Assembly (NCBI GenBank): GCA_020683205.1
Contig: CP085689.1
Span: 2,970,230 to 3,034,229 of the forward strand
Source: Lentisphaerae bacterium WC36
GTDB lineage: Bacteria > Verrucomicrobiota > Lentisphaeria > Victivallales > SZUA-371
Length of the DNA: 64,000 nt
Direction: 5' to 3'
This document shows positions 40,969 through 49,299 of the stretch, piece by piece; the first letter of the stretch is position 1; the number at the start of each line of letters is the position of its first letter. A program made the translations under genes and the position numbers. The notes below the pieces were generated by a model. The model worked only from the letters and a program-made list of their open reading frames with translations, was not told the origin of the DNA and did no database searches.

Positions 40969-41044
40969 CCTTAATAGTTTTTTAATTGTACAGCTACTAC
41001 GTAACTTTGTTATGAGAAGCTAATTAAATAGGGATTTTAGTAAA

Positions 41045-41329
41045 ATGGCAACTCAAATTGTAAAAAAATTTGTGAACTTAATCGAGTTTACGGTTCTATT
41101 CTTTTTTGTAGGATTATCGGTTTATGGGGTTGTTTATACTTATGATTCAATCTCAGGAAATACCCCTCAGTCACTGTATTCTGAAAGAAGTAAAAGCAAT
41201 ATATCTGTCAAACAGATAAAATCTTCTTCGCTACAAAACATTCGCGTATATGAAGTTGATAGCAAAAAAAATAGTGACACAGATCTTGATAAAAATGATA
41301 ATGAACTTAAAATTTCTAATTTTAAATAA
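41045..41329 (+). CDS. Hypothetical small single-pass membrane protein
   Basis: The 94-residue protein has one membrane helix (about 13-35, LIEFTVLFFFVGLSVYGVVY). A polar, Ser/Lys/Asp-rich outside tail ending KISNFK follows. Its size and position suggest an accessory envelope protein, but no family is recognised. GGGATTTTAGTAAAATG gives a weak ribosome site. After it, 41330-41609 holds only an AAGAAATA/TATTTCTT dyad (about 41348-41385) and no gene that I can support. Confidence 0.55.
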   Translation: MATQIVKKFVNLIEFTVLFFFVGLSVYGVVYTYDSISGNTPQSLYSERSKSNISVKQIKSSSLQNIRVYEVDSKKNSDTDLDKNDNELKISNFK

Positions 41330-41636
41330 TTCATTACTATAATAAAAAAGAAATATTGCCAATAATTCATTGTGGGTATTTCTTATTGTCTGCTTATAAT
41401 ATTATTTTTGGTAAATTATTATTACTATTCGTCAATTGTTTTTCTTATTCATGAGAACTATAATAATACAGTTCGATAGATGAATGAGTTTATTGTGTGC
41501 GAGAATGTTGTAAAAATTTATAGCTTTTTAAACTTTTTTATTATGCTTAAATGATCGTCTTTTTCTTTGTAGCACATAATTTAACTTTTAGTAAAAAACT
41601 AAGATTAATTTGAAACAAATCAAAAAAGGGATTATA

Positions 41637-43862
41637 ATGGGCATCTTATCCAAAAAAACAGCTTTCGTTGCATCTATTTTAGCTTGTTTAATTGCTAATT
41701 TAGAGGCAAAGGCCATACCAAAACCATGGTTAAATAAAAACCTACCAGAAGAAAAACGCGTTGAACTATTGCTGAAAGAAATGACTTTAGAAGAGAAAAT
41801 TTATCAGCTAAATCAGCTGGTAAAAGGTTCCGATAAAAATGAAAACAATGTCAATATGTGGTATAAATCACAAAAGATTAATCCACTAAATGGATCATAT
41901 TTATATGCCTCTCAATCTCCAGAAATGCGCAATGCAATTCAAAAAATGGCTATTGAACAAACCCGTCTTGGCATTCCTATTATTTTTGGTTACGACGTGA
42001 TTCATGGGCTTAAAGTGATTTCTCCGATGCCTTTGGGACAGGGAGCATCTTTTAACTTAGATTTAGTAGAGCAAGCAAGTGCAACTGCGGCAAAAGAATC
42101 GCAAAGAATGGGACTTGATTGGACATTTGCTCCAATGGTTGATATTGCTTTTGACCCTCGCTGGGGAAGAATTGCTGAAGGTTATGGCGAAGATCCTTAT
42201 ATCACAAGCCGTTTTGGGGAGGCAACTGTTTATGGGCTTCAAGGGCGCAACCCGTTAAAAGATTTACCTCGCCCTGATAAAATCGGAGCTTGTTTAAAAC
42301 ATTTTGTGGCTTATGGAGCCAGTGAAGGGGGACGTGACTATAACTTTACAGCTGTTACTCGCAATGATTTATTTAATTTTTATCTACCGCCATTTAAAGC
42401 AGGTGTTGATGCAGGTGCCGTAACTTTAATGAGTGCATTTAATGACTTATCAGGCGTGCCAACTTCGGCAAACTATTTTACTGAGACAGAAATTCTTCGC
42501 AATCAATGGGGTTTCGATGGCTTCATTGTTAGTGACTGGGGTTCAGTGGTTCAATTAATTAACCAAGGCTATGCTAAAAATCGCAGCCAAGCAGCAAAAT
42601 TAGCTCTTGAGGCTGGGACTGACATGGATATGGTTGATAAAGTTTATATTGAAAATTTAGAAAAATTAGTGCAAAATAATGAACTAGACGTCAAAGTTAT
42701 CGATGAATCAGTTAAAAGAATTTTACGCATTAAGTTTCGCTTAGGATTGTTCGATAATCCATATGTAAAAATATATCCAAAAGAAGAACGTTATTATGCC
42801 AAAGAAGATTTAGCAATAGCACGAAAACTTGCAGAAGAAAGTTTTGTTTTATTAGAAAACAACAACAATACTTTACCTTTAAAAGCGAAAAATATTAAAA
42901 CTATTGCATTGATTGGTCCTGCTGCAGATGATGCAGTAACAATGTTAGGACCTTGGAGAGGTCACGCTGAGCCTAATAAAACTCCTACATTGAAAGATGC
43001 TTTAGAAAAACAATTTGCCGATAATATTAAAATTATCTATCAAAAAGGCTGTGACTACAAAAAAAGAAATCTTAACCTTGACACTGAAAAGTTAGCAGAG
43101 GCTGACGTTACAATCGTTTGTATTGGAGAAAATGGCAAACCTAGTAGCGAAAATAATTCTCGTAGTGGTATCTACCTAGAGGGCGATCAAAATAAATTAA
43201 TTCAAGAAGTAAAAAAGCATAGCAAAAAAGTTGTGTCATTGTTATTTACAGCTCGTCCTCTAGAACTAGAAACTATCAAGAAAAACTCTGATGCGCTCAT
43301 GGTAACATGGTATCCTGGCAGTGAAGGGGCAAATGCCATCATAAATGTTCTATTTGGTAAAGTTGCTCCAAGTGGTAAATTAACAGCAACCTTTCCTCGC
43401 TATGTCGGACAAGTACCAATTCACTATAACCGTAGAAATTGTGCAAGAACAGGAGGTCAAGGTAACTATAGAGACGCTAGCACTAAACCTTTATATAGTT
43501 TTGGAACAGGTAAATCATACACTACATTTAAATATAGCAATTTAAAATTAAGTAATAATGAAGTCTCTAAAGGAGAAAAAATCACTGCTACTGTTACAGT
43601 AACTAACACAGGAAATATTGACGCAAAAGAGGCAGTAATTTGGTACATTACCGATCCATATGCAACAATTACTCGTCCTCGCAAAGAGGTTAAGTTCTTT
43701 GAGAAAAAATTAGTTAAAGCGCAAGAAAGTATTACTTATTCTTTTGAAATTGATCCTATAAAATCATTTGGTTATTATGATGATAATGGTAAATTAATTC
43801 TTGATAAAGGCGAAATTATTTTACAAGTAGGCAATCAAAAAGCTAAAATTATGTGTAAATAG
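41637..43862 (+). CDS. Secreted GH3 beta-glucosidase
   Basis: The 741-residue enzyme is a BglX-type family 3 glycosidase cutting terminal beta-glucosidic bonds. A signal peptide (ending about LEAKA) is followed by the (beta/alpha)8 domain (PLLFGYDVIHG-type segment IIFGYDVIHGLK, DWTFAPMVDIAFDPRWGR, GACLKHFVAYG, TLMSAFNDLSGVP). The nucleophile Asp sits in FIVSDWGSV (about residue 300). Next comes the alpha/beta sandwich (LIGPAADDAVTMLGPW) and a C-terminal fibronectin-III-like domain (KITATVTVTNTGNIDAKE). The start is the ATG at 41637: AAAGGG lies six bases upstream, and the in-frame TTG at 41610 would disrupt the signal peptide. Ten bases of this leader (AAAAAAGGGA) complement the 11/13-kb sRNA core. 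Confidence 0.93.
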   Translation: MGILSKKTAFVASILACLIANLEAKAIPKPWLNKNLPEEKRVELLLKEMTLEEKIYQLNQLVKGSDKNENNVNMWYKSQKINPLNGSYLYASQSPEMRNAIQKMAIEQTRLGIPIIFGYDVIHGLKVISPMPLGQGASFNLDLVEQASATAAKESQRMGLDWTFAPMVDIAFDPRWGRIAEGYGEDPYITSRFGEATVYGLQGRNPLKDLPRPDKIGACLKHFVAYGASEGGRDYNFTAVTRNDLFNFYLPPFKAGVDAGAVTLMSAFNDLSGVPTSANYFTETEILRNQWGFDGFIVSDWGSVVQLINQGYAKNRSQAAKLALEAGTDMDMVDKVYIENLEKLVQNNELDVKVIDESVKRILRIKFRLGLFDNPYVKIYPKEERYYAKEDLAIARKLAEESFVLLENNNNTLPLKAKNIKTIALIGPAADDAVTMLGPWRGHAEPNKTPTLKDALEKQFADNIKIIYQKGCDYKKRNLNLDTEKLAEADVTIVCIGENGKPSSENNSRSGIYLEGDQNKLIQEVKKHSKKVVSLLFTARPLELETIKKNSDALMVTWYPGSEGANAIINVLFGKVAPSGKLTATFPRYVGQVPIHYNRRNCARTGGQGNYRDASTKPLYSFGTGKSYTTFKYSNLKLSNNEVSKGEKITATVTVTNTGNIDAKEAVIWYITDPYATITRPRKEVKFFEKKLVKAQESITYSFEIDPIKSFGYYDDNGKLILDKGEIILQVGNQKAKIMCK

Positions 43863-43893
43863 TTAGCAATAGCTCATATTACATTTTAAATTT

Positions 43894-43933
43894 AAAAACC
43901 TTCTTTTGAATTTTTAAAAGAAGGTTTTTGTTT
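43894..43933. terminator. Bidirectional terminator between GH3 and cupin-lipoprotein units
   Basis: AAAAACCTTCTTTT (43894-43907) and AAAAGAAGGTTTTT (43916-43929) form a 14-bp perfect stem with T-runs in both directions between convergent genes. Confidence 0.9.
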
Positions 43934-43984
43934 AATGTGAACTTCATAAGACTTAGTTTTCAAACAAACCTAAACAACTAAGGA

Positions 43985-44284
43985 CTATTCACTTTTTTTC
44001 ATGGCTTCATTAAGTTTTGAATCCACTCCTCTTTTCATATCATAATTTAAGTCTTCAATATTTTTTATCTCTTCAGCCATTTCTCTATCAATTGTTTCAC
44101 CACTAATTGTTTTACGAGTTTTAATTTTTTTAGGAGGAAAATAACGTTCAATTTTAACACGTTCTTCATCATTTTCTTCATCATTTTCTTCATTATCTTC
44201 AATATCCTCATCATTATCGCTTTGATCTTCTTGACTGTCTTCTTTTTTTGCTTCTTTTTGGCGCTCCACTTCATCTCTAAGCTC
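43985..44284 (-). pseudogene. Acidic tail in frame after the TAA of the cupin lipoprotein gene
   Basis: Directly after the TAA at 44285-44287 the same frame stays open for 99 codons (ELRDEVERQKEAKKED, then a run of Glu/Asp/Asn, then RYFPPKKIKTRKTISGETID) and ends at 43985. The Glu/Lys coiled-coil pattern before the stop (KQKELGIKDQAEQ) continues smoothly after it, as if one gene had gained a nonsense codon (CAA to TAA fits). Alternatively it is a separate gene starting at the GTG at 44269 with a poor ribosome site, or it is reached by readthrough. The long acidic run (DNDEDIEDNEENDEENDEE) is unusual for this window. Confidence 0.5.
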
Positions 44285-45115
44285 TTATTGCTCTGCTTGA
44301 TCTTTTATTCCCAATTCTTTTTGCTTTCTAATTAATTCAGCCTCTTCCTTTGGATTTTTATAAGTTGGTGCCATTTTTTCATCTTTTTTCAGAACTTCTA
44401 GCTTTTTAACTTGAGTTTCAACTTTACCAGGAATTGTTCCTGCTCCCTTAGGAAAAGTCTGATCTTGAAACGAATCATCACTCTTGTCCAGTTCACGTTT
44501 ATCATTAACTTTAATATCATGTACAATGTCTTTATATTTAATTTTTGCGACTTGGTAAAACTTATCTAGGTAATCAGTCGTCACTGCGGGCTGAGCAAAA
44601 ACTAATATCGATAACGGTGTTTTCGTAGTATTAGACAACTTTATAGCTGGAATTTGTGGACTAACAATCAATGTAGAGGCAGGTTTCAAAATATAAGCAT
44701 TATTTAAGCCATAAAGCACTCCATAACCTTTTAAAACAACTATTGAATATTTATGCTGATTTGAAGGAATGATAACTTTTTCACGAGGACCAATCACCAC
44801 TGCTGAAATACTAAACCCTTCTGCGGGATCCATTTCACATGGTTCACTTAATAGTAATGTTAAAAATGAATTCTTAGTATTAGTCAGTTGATAATTAGCA
44901 GTTTCTTCAAGATCAGCAACTCTAATTTGACGAGTGTCGTGCATTGTCAACTTCATACTTTGCGGACGCATTAAACGCATATCAAGGTCAGTTTCATCAT
45001 CATTAGAAGCACACCCAGTTAAAGTTGACAGAATGCTAATTGCCACCAAAAGCATCATAAAAAGGCGTAATTGCTTTAACATCAGCAAATTTTTTAAAGC
45101 GTTATTGATTTTCAT
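44285..45115 (-). CDS. Cupin-fold lipoprotein
   Basis: The 276-residue protein has a long signal with lipobox LTGCAS (about Cys35). A cupin-like beta-barrel follows (about 105-185: GPREKVIIPSNQHKYSIVVL, KGYGVLYGLNNAYILKPAS, SPQIPAIKLSNTTKTPLSI), then a charged coiled-coil tail. The metal-binding His pair of catalytic cupins is not complete, so a binding or structural role is more likely. The start is the ATG at 45115 with AGAGGAG eight bases before it; an upstream in-frame ATG at 45181 overlaps the small lipoprotein gene. The frame continues past the stop into an acidic tail (43985-44284). It is cotranscribed with the 56-residue gene at 45138-45308. Confidence 0.75.
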   Translation of the reverse strand: MKINNALKNLLMLKQLRLFMMLLVAISILSTLTGCASNDDETDLDMRLMRPQSMKLTMHDTRQIRVADLEETANYQLTNTKNSFLTLLLSEPCEMDPAEGFSISAVVIGPREKVIIPSNQHKYSIVVLKGYGVLYGLNNAYILKPASTLIVSPQIPAIKLSNTTKTPLSILVFAQPAVTTDYLDKFYQVAKIKYKDIVHDIKVNDKRELDKSDDSFQDQTFPKGAGTIPGKVETQVKKLEVLKKDEKMAPTYKNPKEEAELIRKQKELGIKDQAEQ

Positions 45116-45137
45116 TTTACTACTCCTCTTAAATTTT

Positions 45138-45308
45138 TTATCGCCAAGTGTCATACTTTTTGAATGGCTCATAGCGCTCATCCCCAGCCTCTGGCATTGT
45201 TTGATAAGTGCATGAACATGAGATAATTAACAGCAAAACAAGCAAGCTAGTTATTAAGATAATATGACCTATAATTTTTAAAGTTTCTGCTTCAAGTTTT
45301 ATTTTCAT
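45138..45308 (-). CDS. Small 56-residue lipoprotein-like membrane protein
   Basis: The minus strand from the ATG at 45308 reads MKIKLEAETLKIIGHIILIT, a hydrophobic stretch (SLLVLLLIIS), CSCTYQTMPEAGDERYEPFK and KYDTWR, then TAA at 45138-45140. GGGAGCAG precedes the ATG. A Cys after the hydrophobic segment (IISC) could be a lipobox, or the protein may stay as a single-pass membrane protein with a short outside tail. The next gene begins 22 bases later with its own AGGAG, so both belong to one unit. Length and ribosome sites support it as a real gene that length filters omit. Confidence 0.7.
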   Translation of the reverse strand: MKIKLEAETLKIIGHIILITSLLVLLLIISCSCTYQTMPEAGDERYEPFKKYDTWR

Positions 45309-45437
45309 AGTTCTGCTCCCTGTGTGAAATTATAAGAGCCCTCATCTATGATTATAGAAGTTAAATAAAATTTTAGCAATAATTATTAGTATAAAATAAT
45401 AATTTAAGAGTATTTTGTAAAAAGTAAAAAAATAAAA

Positions 45438-45920
45438 CTATTTTTTTACCATCAAAACAACTGCCTCAGCAGCAATACCTTCTCCACGACCTGTGAAGCC
45501 TAGCTTTTCAGTTGTTGTAGCTTTTACAGAAATTTGAGTTAAATCGCAATCGAAAAGTTCAGATAAATTTTGACGCATTTGCTGAATAAAAGGAGTAAGT
45601 TTTGGATGTTGCGCAATAATGGTTAAATCTAAGTTTCCCAGCGCCCAACTTTGAAGTTCTTTGGAGTCAAGAATATATTTTAATAATAACATACTAGAAA
45701 TACCTTTATATTGTGGGTCATTATCAGGAAACCAATTCCCAATATCACCAAGAGCAAGCGCTCCGAGTATCGCATCAGCAATAGCATGAAGCGCAACATC
45801 GGCGTCACTATGACCTAATAGACCTAAATGGTAGTCAATTTCAACACCACAAAGAATTAATTGTCGTTTTTCGATTAATTTATGAACGTCATAACCACTG
45901 CCAATTCTAATATTTTGCAT
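45438..45920 (-). CDS. ispF: 2-C-methyl-D-erythritol 2,4-cyclodiphosphate synthase
   Basis: IspF closes the cyclodiphosphate ring in the MEP pathway of isoprenoid synthesis. The 160-residue protein has the zinc ligands of the family in RIGSGYDVHKL (Asp, His) and LLGHSDADVALHAIADA (second His). It also has DIGNWFPDNDPQYKG and the C-terminal VKATTTEKLGFTGRGEGIAAEAV, which shapes the hydrophobic cavity and CDP pocket. Size is standard for the trimer. The partner ispD is not adjacent. It is divergent from glnS. Confidence 0.96.
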   Translation of the reverse strand: MQNIRIGSGYDVHKLIEKRQLILCGVEIDYHLGLLGHSDADVALHAIADAILGALALGDIGNWFPDNDPQYKGISSMLLLKYILDSKELQSWALGNLDLTIIAQHPKLTPFIQQMRQNLSELFDCDLTQISVKATTTEKLGFTGRGEGIAAEAVVLMVKK

Positions 45921-46050
45921 TTTTCACTCGAATTTTACTGTATTAAAGGTGGATTTATCACTAAACTATATTGAAATATAATTCTAGAAGCATTATTTTA
46001 AAGCGAAAATAAAATAAATTAAACAAATTAGATAAACAGGTTTTTATAAG

Positions 46051-47739
46051 ATGAACGATTTAGAAAATAATAATGTAGAAAATGGTTTAAACAATTTTAT
46101 TACCGAAATCATTGATAATGATATCGCTAATAATAAAAATAATGGTGCGGTTATTACTCGTTTCCCACCTGAACCAAACGGTTATTTACATATTGGTCAT
46201 GCTCAAGCAATTTGGTTGAACTTTTCTATTGCGAAGAAATTTGGCGGAAAATGTCATCTGCGGATGGATGACACAAATCCAGAAAAAGAGAGTATTGAAT
46301 ATGCCAACGCTATTCAAGAAGACGTGAAATGGTTAGGTTGGGACTGGAACGATGATCTATATTTTGCTAGCGATTATTATCAGCAATTATATAATTATGC
46401 TATAGAATTAATATCCTCAGGCAAAGCATATGTTTGTGATTTAAGCCCAGATGAGTTCCGTGAATATAAAGGCACTTTAAAAGAGCCAGGTCGCCCATCT
46501 CCATTCCGTAACCGTTCTGTTGAAGAAAACTTAACGTTATTTGAAGAGATGAAAAACGGCAAATATGCTGACGGAGAAAAATGTTTACGAGCAAAAATCG
46601 ATATGGAACATCCAAATATTTTAATGCGCGACCCTGCAATTTATCGTATTCGTCGTGCACATCATTATCGCACGTTAGACAAATGGTGTATTTATCCAAT
46701 TTACGACTTTGCTCACCCATTAGAAGATGCGATTGAAAATATTACGCACTCAATCTGTACTTTAGAATTTGAAGTTCACCGTCCTTTATATAACTGGTTT
46801 GTTGAAAACACTAGCGTTAAGGCAACTCCACAGCAAATTGAATTTTCACGTTTGGATTTATCAGGAACTATGATGAGTAAACGTAAATTATTACAATTAG
46901 TTGAAGAGGGCGTCGTTGCAGGTTGGGATGACCCACGTATGCCTACAGTTAGTGGCTTGCGTCGTCGTGGTTACACACCTGAAGCAATTAATAATTTCTG
47001 TGAAAAAGCTGGTATTACTAAATTTAAAGGCATCATCGATTTATCTCTTTTAGAACACTGCGTTCGCGAGGATTTAAATAAACATGCATCACGTTACCTT
47101 GCAGTAATGAATCCACTAAAAGTGACTATTAGCAACTGGGAAGAGGGGAGAGTTGATATTCTTGAGGGCGTAAACAACCCTGAAGATGAGACTGCTGGCA
47201 CTCGTGAAATTCCATTCTCTAAGCATTTATACATTGATCGCAATGATTTTATGGAAAATGCTCCAAAGAAATTTTTCCGTTTATCAGAGGGGCGTGAAGT
47301 TCGTTTACGTTATGCTTACTACATTACCTGTGATGAAGTTATTAAAGATGAGAACGGCGAAGTTATCGAACTTATTTGTAGCTATGATCCAGAATCACGT
47401 GGTGGAAAATCGCCTGATGGGCGTCGTGTTAAAGGTACAATTCATTGGGTTTCAGTAGAGCATGCTGCTAAAGCAGAAGTTCGCCTTTATGATCGTTTAT
47501 TTGCAACAGAGCGTCCAGGAACTGACGATGCAGTAGATTTTCATAGTGAATTGAATTCTGAATCATTAACAGTGGTTGATGCATATTTAGAGCCAGCTTT
47601 AGCAAACAGCGATGTTACTAAAACAGTTCAGTTTGAGCGTCAAGGATATTTCTGTAAAGATAAAGACTCAACTGCAGAAAAAATCATTTTTAATCGTACA
47701 GCTTCTTTAAGAGATTCATGGGCAAAGAAAAAGAAATAG
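46051..47739 (+). CDS. glnS: Glutaminyl-tRNA synthetase
   Basis: The 562-residue class I synthetase charges tRNA-Gln directly. The family motifs are RFPPEPNGYLHIGHAQ (HIGH box), the DDTNPEKE segment and YDFAHPLEDAIENITHS in the active site. The KMSKS-like loop is TMMSKRKLL, and the C-terminal beta-barrels bind the anticodon (CSYDPESRGGKSPDGRRVKG). Its presence shows that this organism need not use the GatCAB amidation route for Gln. The first 22 residues (Asn/Glu-rich) are a short leader. Ribosome site AGG is weak. A long terminator follows. Confidence 0.97.
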   Translation: MNDLENNNVENGLNNFITEIIDNDIANNKNNGAVITRFPPEPNGYLHIGHAQAIWLNFSIAKKFGGKCHLRMDDTNPEKESIEYANAIQEDVKWLGWDWNDDLYFASDYYQQLYNYAIELISSGKAYVCDLSPDEFREYKGTLKEPGRPSPFRNRSVEENLTLFEEMKNGKYADGEKCLRAKIDMEHPNILMRDPAIYRIRRAHHYRTLDKWCIYPIYDFAHPLEDAIENITHSICTLEFEVHRPLYNWFVENTSVKATPQQIEFSRLDLSGTMMSKRKLLQLVEEGVVAGWDDPRMPTVSGLRRRGYTPEAINNFCEKAGITKFKGIIDLSLLEHCVREDLNKHASRYLAVMNPLKVTISNWEEGRVDILEGVNNPEDETAGTREIPFSKHLYIDRNDFMENAPKKFFRLSEGREVRLRYAYYITCDEVIKDENGEVIELICSYDPESRGGKSPDGRRVKGTIHWVSVEHAAKAEVRLYDRLFATERPGTDDAVDFHSELNSESLTVVDAYLEPALANSDVTKTVQFERQGYFCKDKDSTAEKIIFNRTASLRDSWAKKKK

Positions 47740-47761
47740 AACTAGTTTGCTTTTTATTGCC

Positions 47762-47817
47762 AAAAAATGCAATAAGTTAATGGAAAACATTAATTTGTTG
47801 CATTTTTGTTTTTTTAT
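47762..47817 (+). terminator. Long terminator after glnS
   Basis: AAAAAATGCAATAAGTTAATG pairs with CATTAATTTGTTGCATTTTT around a short GAAAA-type loop, with mismatches, followed by GTTTTTTTA. Confidence 0.85.
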
Positions 47818-47868
47818 ATTATATTTATAAAAACAATGAATAAAAAATTAGCATAAAATTTACTAAAA

Positions 47869-48291
47869 ATGACAGAAAAAACGTTAAATTTCCTTAACTT
47901 CAAAAAACAGTCAAAAGTTTTTAAAATTTTGACCGTTTCTGTGCTATTTTTTATTGTTTCAATGCTCTCAACGAGCAAGTTAGTTCACTCTTATTATCAT
48001 ATTATAACACCAACAAATTGTCAGCACCATCAAAAAGCTGAGCATAATATCCATAAGAATCACTATCATAACTCCTCTGATGTACTAAAGTTTACTAATA
48101 CGGAAGAAAATAACCTCAGGCTTATAAATAGCTGCTTCTTATGCCAGAATTATACTGATTTAACATTAATTAATACGAAAAAAAATATTTTCTGCACTCC
48201 TTTTAAAGTTATAGAAAATACAAATTATAACCCGTTAAGATCACAAAGCTATACCTTCCACTATGGGGCAAGAGCACCTCCCATCTCCTAA
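47869..48291 (+). CDS. His-rich membrane-anchored protein (metal-related, hypothetical)
   Basis: The 140-residue protein has one membrane helix or signal anchor (about 20-42). A His-rich stretch follows (HSYYHIITPTNCQHHQKAEH, then NIHKNHYHNSS), a CxxC-like NSCFLCQN and a terminal GARAPPIS. The histidine block, Cys pair and final R-x-P-P tail resemble small proteins next to metal transport genes (DUF2946-like), but I cannot confirm the family. It has no good ribosome site (ACTAAAAATG). The next gene, a pseudopilin, is also His-rich, so both may bind a transition metal such as zinc. Confidence 0.6.
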   Translation: MTEKTLNFLNFKKQSKVFKILTVSVLFFIVSMLSTSKLVHSYYHIITPTNCQHHQKAEHNIHKNHYHNSSDVLKFTNTEENNLRLINSCFLCQNYTDLTLINTKKNIFCTPFKVIENTNYNPLRSQSYTFHYGARAPPIS

Positions 48292-48437
48292 ATTTATCCA
48301 TAAAATTATTTCTAAAAATGTCTCTAATTTAATGTGCCATGTTTAGAAAAAATCACTATTTTAAAAAGCTAGATTAAATATCAATTTAGCAACACTATTT
48401 TTGTATAAAGATTAAATATGAATTTAAAAATTATACG

Positions 48438-48468
48438 TTCTCAATTGATTTCTGATAATTATTGAGAA
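48438..48468 (+). promoter_or_regulatory. TTCTCAAT/ATTGAGAA dyad before the His-rich pseudopilin
   Basis: A perfect 8-bp dyad with a 15-bp centre lies just before the ribosome site (TTTTGGAGA) of the gene at 48485. It may be an operator or a leader hairpin controlling access. It is not a good match to the Zur/Fur boxes that I know. Confidence 0.35.
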
Positions 48469-48484
48469 TTGTTTTGGAGATAAA

Positions 48485-49201
48485 ATGAAAAAATTTACTT
48501 TAATAGAATTATTGATAGTTGTAGCCATTATCGCTATTTTGGCAGGAATGTTAATGCCTGCTCTTAATTCAGCTCGTGAAAAAGGGCGTTCTGTATACTG
48601 TTTAAACAATCAAAAACAAACAGCCATTTCTTTATTGCTTTATGCAGATGATCACGATGGACGCTTCCCTCAAATTTACGAAGGAACATTTGCTAATCCT
48701 GAAAAATTAGAACATGAACATGAAGAAGGACATGGCCATGAACACGAAACAGGGCATGAACACAATAACTGGTTTGTTCCCTTGAATGAACATTATAACT
48801 ATAAAAGCGAATATTTGCGTTGCCGTTCAGATGAATATTGGAATCATGATCATCAAAGTTATATGATGAACCGGATTTTCATTTTTGGATTACCTCATTT
48901 TAAAGCTGATTCATCAACAATTATTATGTCTGAACGTGGCGAAGATGAAAATAAGGACCCATTTTGCGAGCAAGACTATAATGCCGCATCACATGTTGAT
49001 GACTGGGAAAATAAGGTTTCTTCCGAACGCCATATGGATCGTCCAAACTTTTTATATGTAGACGGTCATGCTGAAGCTTTAAAATTTGAGTCTACGGTTG
49101 GAGATCATTCTATTCAATCTAACCAACACTTCTCAAAACAGCTAGTTGGACATGATTACGTTGAAGATAGCTCTGGAGGACATGATGATCATGATCACTA
49201 A
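48485..49201 (+). CDS. Type II/IV pseudopilin-like protein with His-rich metal-binding segments
   Basis: The 238-residue protein begins MKKFTLIELLIVVAIIAILA, a class III prepilin signal with a very short leader, Phe at +1 and the conserved Glu5. The following GMLMPALNSAREKGRSVYC is typical of the large secreted 'prepilin-type N-terminal domain' family of Lentisphaerota and Planctomycetota, as is the C-terminal FLYVDGHAEAL (H-X9-DG signature). Unusual is a His/Glu insert (EHEHEEGHGHEHETGHEHNN, about 78-97) and a His/Asp tail (GGHDDHDH). I infer metal capture at the surface. GGAG lies seven bases before the ATG. Processing would need a prepilin peptidase, not seen in the window. Confidence 0.88.
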   Translation: MKKFTLIELLIVVAIIAILAGMLMPALNSAREKGRSVYCLNNQKQTAISLLLYADDHDGRFPQIYEGTFANPEKLEHEHEEGHGHEHETGHEHNNWFVPLNEHYNYKSEYLRCRSDEYWNHDHQSYMMNRIFIFGLPHFKADSSTIIMSERGEDENKDPFCEQDYNAASHVDDWENKVSSERHMDRPNFLYVDGHAEALKFESTVGDHSIQSNQHFSKQLVGHDYVEDSSGGHDDHDH

Positions 49202-49237
49202 CTTTTAACTAATTGCTTTTAAAAGTTATATAAAAAT

Positions 49238-49278
49238 AAAAAAACACTACTTAATAATCATTAAAGTAGTGTTTTTTT
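49238..49278. terminator. Bidirectional terminator between pseudopilin gene and ilvN/ilvH
   Basis: AAAAACACTACTT and AAGTAGTGTTTTTTT (49239-49252, 49264-49278) form a 13-bp stem with flanking A- and T-runs between convergent genes. Confidence 0.88.
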
Positions 49279-49299
49279 AAATAATATTTTGACTTAAAA

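Noticed and set aside
44065-44274. 69-codon Lys-rich frame overlapping the acidic tail
   Set aside because: It is the +1 frame of the Glu/Asp repeat (GAA/GAT becomes AAG/ATG), with a poor start context.
7112-44287. Recoding of TAA as a sense codon, suggested by two genes with in-frame TAA
   Set aside because: TAA ends most genes in the window with terminators directly behind, so recoding is untenable; the two cases are better read as nonsense mutations.
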